Source of the DNA: a virus
DNA length: 37,868 nt
Virus record (IMG/VR): IMGVR_UViG_3300010354_000229
Location: 1-37,868 of that record
Reading direction: 5' to 3' (one strand)
Made by a program: the position numbers and the translations under genes. Each line of letters begins with the position of its first letter. Position 1 is the first letter of the stretch. The notes beneath the pieces were generated by a model, which worked only from the letters and a program-made list of their open reading frames with translations, made no database searches and was not told where the DNA came from. Of this stretch, positions 34,080 to 37,868 are shown in pieces.

Positions 34080-34538
34080 ATGAGTGATGATAAATTGTCA
34101 GAATTTTTAGATATTGAACCAACATTAAAAGAAGAACAAAAAGAAATAATACCTCAAGAAGTAAAATCAATAAAAAGACAAAAGAAAGAACTTGTCAGTC
34201 AAGATTTTAACGAAGCAAGAAAAAATATGAAAAACTTGATCTCGACTGGTTTTGATGCTATCGATGGAATGATGAAAGTTGCAGAAGCAAGTGATTCCCC
34301 AAGAGCATACGAAGTCGTTTCAATTTTGTTAAAAACAATGACAGAAATGAATACAGGTCTTATAGAACTTCATGAGAAAGCAAATAAAGCAGAACCACAA
34401 GCATCTAAAAATATAAACAATACAACAAATAATTCAATATTTGTTGGATCTACTAAAGATTTGCAAAATTTAATCAATCAATCTAGAAGTCAGTTAAAAG
34501 TTGTAAATAATGAAGAGTTGACAAATGACGAAACATAA
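34080..34538 (+). CDS. 16: Small terminase subunit gp16
   Basis: 152 residues; T4 gp16 is 164. The small subunit forms a ring that regulates gp17 and recognises DNA for packaging. An acidic/basic N-terminus (to about residue 40) precedes the conserved helical core DFNEARKNMKNLISTGFDAIDGMMKVAEASDSPRAYEVVSILLKTMTEMNTGLIELH (about 41-98), whose AxxSDSPRAYEV segment is diagnostic for the family; an Asn-rich linker (NINNTTNNS) and a final helix follow. It overlaps the gp17 start by 14 bases, so the two subunits are coupled. Confidence 0.93.
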   Translation: MSDDKLSEFLDIEPTLKEEQKEIIPQEVKSIKRQKKELVSQDFNEARKNMKNLISTGFDAIDGMMKVAEASDSPRAYEVVSILLKTMTEMNTGLIELHEKANKAEPQASKNINNTTNNSIFVGSTKDLQNLINQSRSQLKVVNNEELTNDET

Positions 34539-36279
34539 AGATGGTTATCTAGGCAATCCAAATCTTAAACCTGTTGGTGTGCAGCAACAGTTCACACCGA
34601 AACAAGTACAAGAATACATAAAGTGCTCAAATGATCCAATATATTTTATTCAAAATTACGTCAAGATTGTTTCAGTTGATAAGGGACTTGTTCCTTTTGA
34701 CATGTATGATTATCAACAAAATCTCATCAACACTCTTCACAGTAATAGATTCGTTATTGGCAAACTCCCCAGACAGACTGGCAAAACTACTACTGTTGGC
34801 AGTTATCTTTTACATTATCTTCTTTTTAATCAGAATGTAAACATTGCAATACTTGCAAACAAACAAGCAACTGCTATAGAAATTCTTAGTAGAATTAAAA
34901 TGGCATTTGAATATTTACCTAAATGGTTGCAACAGGGCGTTGTTGAGTGGAATAAGGGATCTATTGTTCTTGAAAATGGATCCAGAATATTAGCAGCAGC
35001 GACATCTTCCTCTGCTATTCGTGGTGGATCTTTTAATATTATTCTTCTTGATGAGTTTGCACACATCCCTATTCAAATTGCTGAAGACTTTTTCTCCTCG
35101 GTTTACCCAACAATTACTTCTGGTCAATCCACTAAAATGTTTATCATTTCAACCCCAAATGGGTTAAATATGTTTTACTATTACTGGAAGGGTGCAGTAA
35201 ATAAACAAAATGGTTATATTCCTGTAGAAGTACATTGGAGTCAGGTTCCAAAATATCCAGGTGGTCCACTTAGAGATGATAAGTGGAAAACCGAAATGAT
35301 TAGTAAAACTTCAGAAAAACAATTCCAAAGCGAATTTGAATGTGACTTTGTTGGTTCTTCTAATACATTAATATCATCTCAAAAATTACACACTATGGTT
35401 TTTAGTAAACCACTGCTAAGAACAAAAGAAGGTCTTACGATACACGAAGAACCCATAAGAGAAGATGATGAGAAAAAAACACAAGACCATATTTATTTTA
35501 TAACTGTAGACACAGCAAGAGGACAAGGAAAAGATTACAGTTCTTTTGTTGTAATTGATGTTACACAGTTTCCATATAAAGTAGTTGCTCAATATAAAAA
35601 TAATACGGTTTCTCCGTTACTCTACCCCTCAATAATAAAAACTGTTGCTAAAAAATATAATAATGCATATGTGATGATTGAGATTAATGACATTGGTTCT
35701 CAGGTAGCAGACATATTGCACACTGATTTAGAATACGAGTTTGTAGTCAAAACTAGTTTTCTTGGAAGAAAAGGACAAACAATTACTGAAGGGTTTGGTG
35801 GAGCAAAACAAAACCATTTAGGAATTAAAACATCAGTAGCAACAAAAAAGGTTGGTTGTGCCGTCCTTAAAAATTTAATTGAAGAAGATAAATTATTGAT
35901 TGAAGATTTTGATATAATTAATGAATTGACTACATTTGTTGCTAAGAAAAACAGTTATGAAGCAGATGATGGACACAATGATGATTTGGTTACATGTCTA
36001 ACTATTTTTGCTTGGTGTACTCGTCAAGATTTTTTTAGAAATTTAACAGACATGGATATTCGGTTAGCAATGTATCAAAAAGAAATAGACAAGATAGAGG
36101 ATGATCTTCTGCCTTTTGGATATTATGACGACGGAATACAAGAAATTACAGTAAAAGACGAAGATGACTGGACAGGTGACGGCGAAGATCGTTGGTTAAT
36201 TACAGAGAAAAAAGATATGAAAAATTGGTTTAAGATAAATACTTTTAGAAAAATTTATGATGACGGTGGCATTCTTTAA
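34525..36279 (+). CDS. 17: Large terminase subunit gp17 (packaging ATPase and nuclease)
   Basis: 584 residues; T4 gp17 is 610. The N-terminal ATPase has Walker A LPRQTGKTT (81-89, Lys87, Thr88), Walker B IILLDE (172-177, Asp176, catalytic Glu177) and the coupling motif STPNG (209-213). The C-terminal RNase-H-like nuclease has FITVDTARGQGKDYS (325-339, Asp329), YVMIEIND (382-389, Glu386) and HNDDLV (484-489, Asp486), matching T4 Asp401, Glu458 and Asp542. All catalytic residues are present, so the protein should be active in head-full packaging. It starts inside the end of gp16 and is followed by a 64-base leader before the sheath gene. Confidence 0.97.
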   Translation: MTKHKDGYLGNPNLKPVGVQQQFTPKQVQEYIKCSNDPIYFIQNYVKIVSVDKGLVPFDMYDYQQNLINTLHSNRFVIGKLPRQTGKTTTVGSYLLHYLLFNQNVNIAILANKQATAIEILSRIKMAFEYLPKWLQQGVVEWNKGSIVLENGSRILAAATSSSAIRGGSFNIILLDEFAHIPIQIAEDFFSSVYPTITSGQSTKMFIISTPNGLNMFYYYWKGAVNKQNGYIPVEVHWSQVPKYPGGPLRDDKWKTEMISKTSEKQFQSEFECDFVGSSNTLISSQKLHTMVFSKPLLRTKEGLTIHEEPIREDDEKKTQDHIYFITVDTARGQGKDYSSFVVIDVTQFPYKVVAQYKNNTVSPLLYPSIIKTVAKKYNNAYVMIEINDIGSQVADILHTDLEYEFVVKTSFLGRKGQTITEGFGGAKQNHLGIKTSVATKKVGCAVLKNLIEEDKLLIEDFDIINELTTFVAKKNSYEADDGHNDDLVTCLTIFAWCTRQDFFRNLTDMDIRLAMYQKEIDKIEDDLLPFGYYDDGIQEITVKDEDDWTGDGEDRWLITEKKDMKNWFKINTFRKIYDDGGIL

Positions 36280-36343
36280 ATGGTTGCAGTGAAAAATATT
36301 AATTTACTATATATCTTAAGGTAAACATTTAAAGGAGAGACTA

Positions 36344-37684
36344 ATGGCAAGACCTAATGTTACATTTAAACTTAATGACCAATCGTTAGTAGGACCACAA
36401 TCAGAATCAATTTCAGATGCCAAGATGATTGGCGCAATGCTTTCTGTTGATCAGCACAGCATAGCACTATCCCGTGAAGGCGAAACAGCGGAAGGCGTAA
36501 TGCTTGTCCCAAATATTAATGATTTATATGCTCGTTTATCAGCAATGATTACAAATTTTGCTGGTGGAGCAACATATATGGCAGGAATAACATTATACAG
36601 TGTTGGTTCTTGTGCATCATCATATCTTGATGGAACTTACACTGGAACTGCATTTGAAGGAGTATTTACCAAAGATGTAAATGTGAATGGTAAAACTTAT
36701 ACATATGGTCCATACACTGGTGGACGTACAGCATTCCGTCAAGAATTCTGGGCAATGAATAACTTCTTACAATACGGTGCACCACTTTATGTTGGATTTG
36801 GTGGAGTTACAAATGCAGCAATTCACGGAGCTTCTGGTTTTGAAGCAATTGCAGACTTTACTCTCTTTGACGTTATATTCCAAGGAATTTCATCCGATGC
36901 AGGACAACAAAATGTTATTAAAGTAGTAGAAGCAAAGAAAGCACAAGATCTTCCAGTATTTGGTGTTCTATACGTTCCTTCAACACAATTTGGTACTGAA
37001 GTTATAACTTCTTCAGGAATTACAACATTCCCAGGTTCAACATTTGATGATTTCCATTATGCAACAGTATTTGGTGAAAAAGTTCATCTTGGTCCAAATA
37101 ATTCTACAGATACACTTGTAACTACTATACTTACACCAGATGTCGCTGGTTGCATTGCAAGAACTGATAAACTTTACTTCCCATGGTATTCGCCAGCAGG
37201 ACTTAAGAGAGGCAGAATTCTTAATGTAACTAAACTAGCAAGAAACCTCAAGGCTGGAGAGCAAGATGCTCTCTATGATAAAGGAATTAATCCAGTAGTT
37301 ACTTTCCCAGGAGAAGGAACCTTCCTCTTTGGAGACAGAACTCTCAAGGGAACTACTTCTACACTTTCTAGAATTAACGTTGGTCGTCTGTTCATCAATC
37401 TTAAGAAGACCCTTGGTACTGTTGCTCGTAACACACTGTTCGAAGTTAACAATGCTGGCACAAGAGCAACATTTGTTGCTCAGTGTGATAAGATTCTAAG
37501 CAGAATAGTCTCACAAAACGGTCTTTCCGAATATAAGATTGTATGCGATGAGTCTAACAATCCAATAAGCGTAGTTGAGGCAAACCAATTCTTTGCTGAA
37601 GTTCTAATTAAACCACTAACTTCGATTAATTATATCACAATTACACTTACCAACGTTGATCTAGAAACTAATATAAACGGCTGA
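36344..37684 (+). CDS. 18: Tail sheath protein gp18 (short form)
   Basis: 446 residues, clearly shorter than T4 gp18 (659). The sheath contracts to drive the tube through the host envelope. The conserved C-terminal domain is intact: KLYFPWYSPAGLKRGRILNV (about 277-296, Pro280-Trp281), AGEQDALYDKGINPVVTFPG, GTFLFGDRTLKG, NVGRLFINLKKT, and the final strand YITITLTNVDLETN that links neighbouring subunits. The N-terminal arm is also present, so the missing part is most likely the outer, variable insertion domains of T4. A strong AAAGGAGAG precedes ATG 36344. Ends with TGA, after which the same frame stays open for 28 more codons. Confidence 0.92.
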   Translation: MARPNVTFKLNDQSLVGPQSESISDAKMIGAMLSVDQHSIALSREGETAEGVMLVPNINDLYARLSAMITNFAGGATYMAGITLYSVGSCASSYLDGTYTGTAFEGVFTKDVNVNGKTYTYGPYTGGRTAFRQEFWAMNNFLQYGAPLYVGFGGVTNAAIHGASGFEAIADFTLFDVIFQGISSDAGQQNVIKVVEAKKAQDLPVFGVLYVPSTQFGTEVITSSGITTFPGSTFDDFHYATVFGEKVHLGPNNSTDTLVTTILTPDVAGCIARTDKLYFPWYSPAGLKRGRILNVTKLARNLKAGEQDALYDKGINPVVTFPGEGTFLFGDRTLKGTTSTLSRINVGRLFINLKKTLGTVARNTLFEVNNAGTRATFVAQCDKILSRIVSQNGLSEYKIVCDESNNPISVVEANQFFAEVLIKPLTSINYITITLTNVDLETNING

Positions 37685-37771
37685 AGGGATCCTTTTATAC
37701 CTGGTACAAATATACCAGCAAGACCAACAGCAGAAAATAATTTTTCTTCAATCACAAATCAGATAGGTTAA
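37685..37771 (+). other. In-frame 28-codon extension beyond the sheath UGA
   Basis: Directly after TGA (37682-37684) the sheath frame continues for 28 sense codons to TAA (37769-37771), with phage-like codon choice and a Pro-rich start followed by FSSITNQIG. It has no start codon. It may be a read-through tail, a remnant of a longer sheath end, or chance. Confidence 0.4.
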
Positions 37772-37778
37772 ATAAATA
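37771..37778 (+). promoter_or_regulatory. Possible late promoter AATAAATA before gp19
   Basis: AATAAATA matches seven of eight bases of the T4 late box and lies 13 bases before the gp19 ATG, with GAGAGG (37781-37786) as ribosome binding site in between. A separate late promoter would fit the high demand for tube protein. Confidence 0.4.
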
Positions 37779-37791
37779 AAGAGAGGTAAAA

Positions 37792-37868
37792 ATGGCATTT
37801 CAACCCCCACAAAGACAATCAACTTTAGGTCCAATTGGATATTCAAATACTGTAACTAGTTTCAGAGA
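37792..37868 (+). CDS. 19: Tail tube protein gp19, N-terminal 25 residues (partial)
   Basis: Begins at ATG 37792 after a good ribosome binding site (GAGAGG) and runs off the right edge. Only MAFQPPQRQSTLGPIGYSNT and a few further residues are visible, too short for a family match on sequence alone. The call rests on its place directly after the sheath gene, which is invariant in T4-like phages. Confidence 0.65.
   Translation, partial: MAFQPPQRQSTLGPIGYSNTVTSFR

Noticed and set aside
36280-36343. Possible promoter or terminator in the 64-base gap between gp17 and the sheath gene
   Set aside because: No TATAAATA and no convincing hairpin; only AT-rich sequence and a strong ribosome binding site are visible.

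Overview
The window is about 38 kb of the virion-structure region of a T4-like, contractile-tailed phage (Caudoviricetes, old Myoviridae). The DNA is AT-rich (roughly one-third GC by eye) and genes are packed almost end to end. The order gp53, hub-like gene, gp25, gp6, gp7-like, gp8, then fibres, then gp13-14-15-16-17-18-19 follows the T4 and marine T4-like core. No host gene, tRNA, CRISPR array, integrase or transposon is visible. The host cannot be named from this window; the protein style resembles aquatic T4-like phages (cyanophage or pelagiphage relatives), which is inference.

Layout. Positions 1-2968 are on the minus strand: gp4 head completion nuclease, a tail-tube-fold gp54-like protein, gp26 with a frameshift extension (gp26/51-like hub assembly factor), and the start of a low-complexity protein that runs off the left edge. 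From 2996 everything is on the plus strand: gp48 and gp53, a giant 1864-residue hub-like protein with a cysteine-rich and collagen-like insertion, gp25, gp6, gp7-like and gp8. Then come about 15.5 kb of adhesion genes (15509-31027): three fibre/connector proteins and four large cysteine-rich proteins. Three of those four begin with collagen-like Gly-X-Y repeats, and three of the four carry an Lcl_C/DUF1566-type, lectin-like C-terminal domain. A small cysteine-rich protein follows. From 31665 the neck (gp13, gp14), tail terminator (gp15), terminase (gp16, gp17), sheath (gp18) and the first codons of the tube (gp19) complete the window.

How they work together. gp16/17 package DNA and gp4 and gp13/14 finish the head. 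gp15, gp18, gp19, gp48 and gp54 make the tail. gp53, gp25, gp6, gp7 and gp8 make the baseplate wedges, and the giant protein probably occupies the hub. The collagen/cysteine/lectin proteins take the place where T4 has gp9-gp12 and are most likely the host-binding apparatus.

Most notable signals: (1) a textbook -1 programmed frameshift cassette at the end of gp26 (Shine-Dalgarno-like AAGGGG, T TTT TTT, hairpin) opening a 69-codon extension that has no start codon of its own; (2) a hub protein split by a very large collagen and cysteine-rich insertion; (3) the tandem collagen/cysteine/lectin adhesin array; (4) a 14-bp perfect hairpin before gp13 that contains both a T4-type late promoter and the gp13 ribosome binding site; (5) a sheath gene whose UGA stop is followed by an in-frame, coding-like 28-codon extension. 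No stretch over 300 bases lacks a gene.
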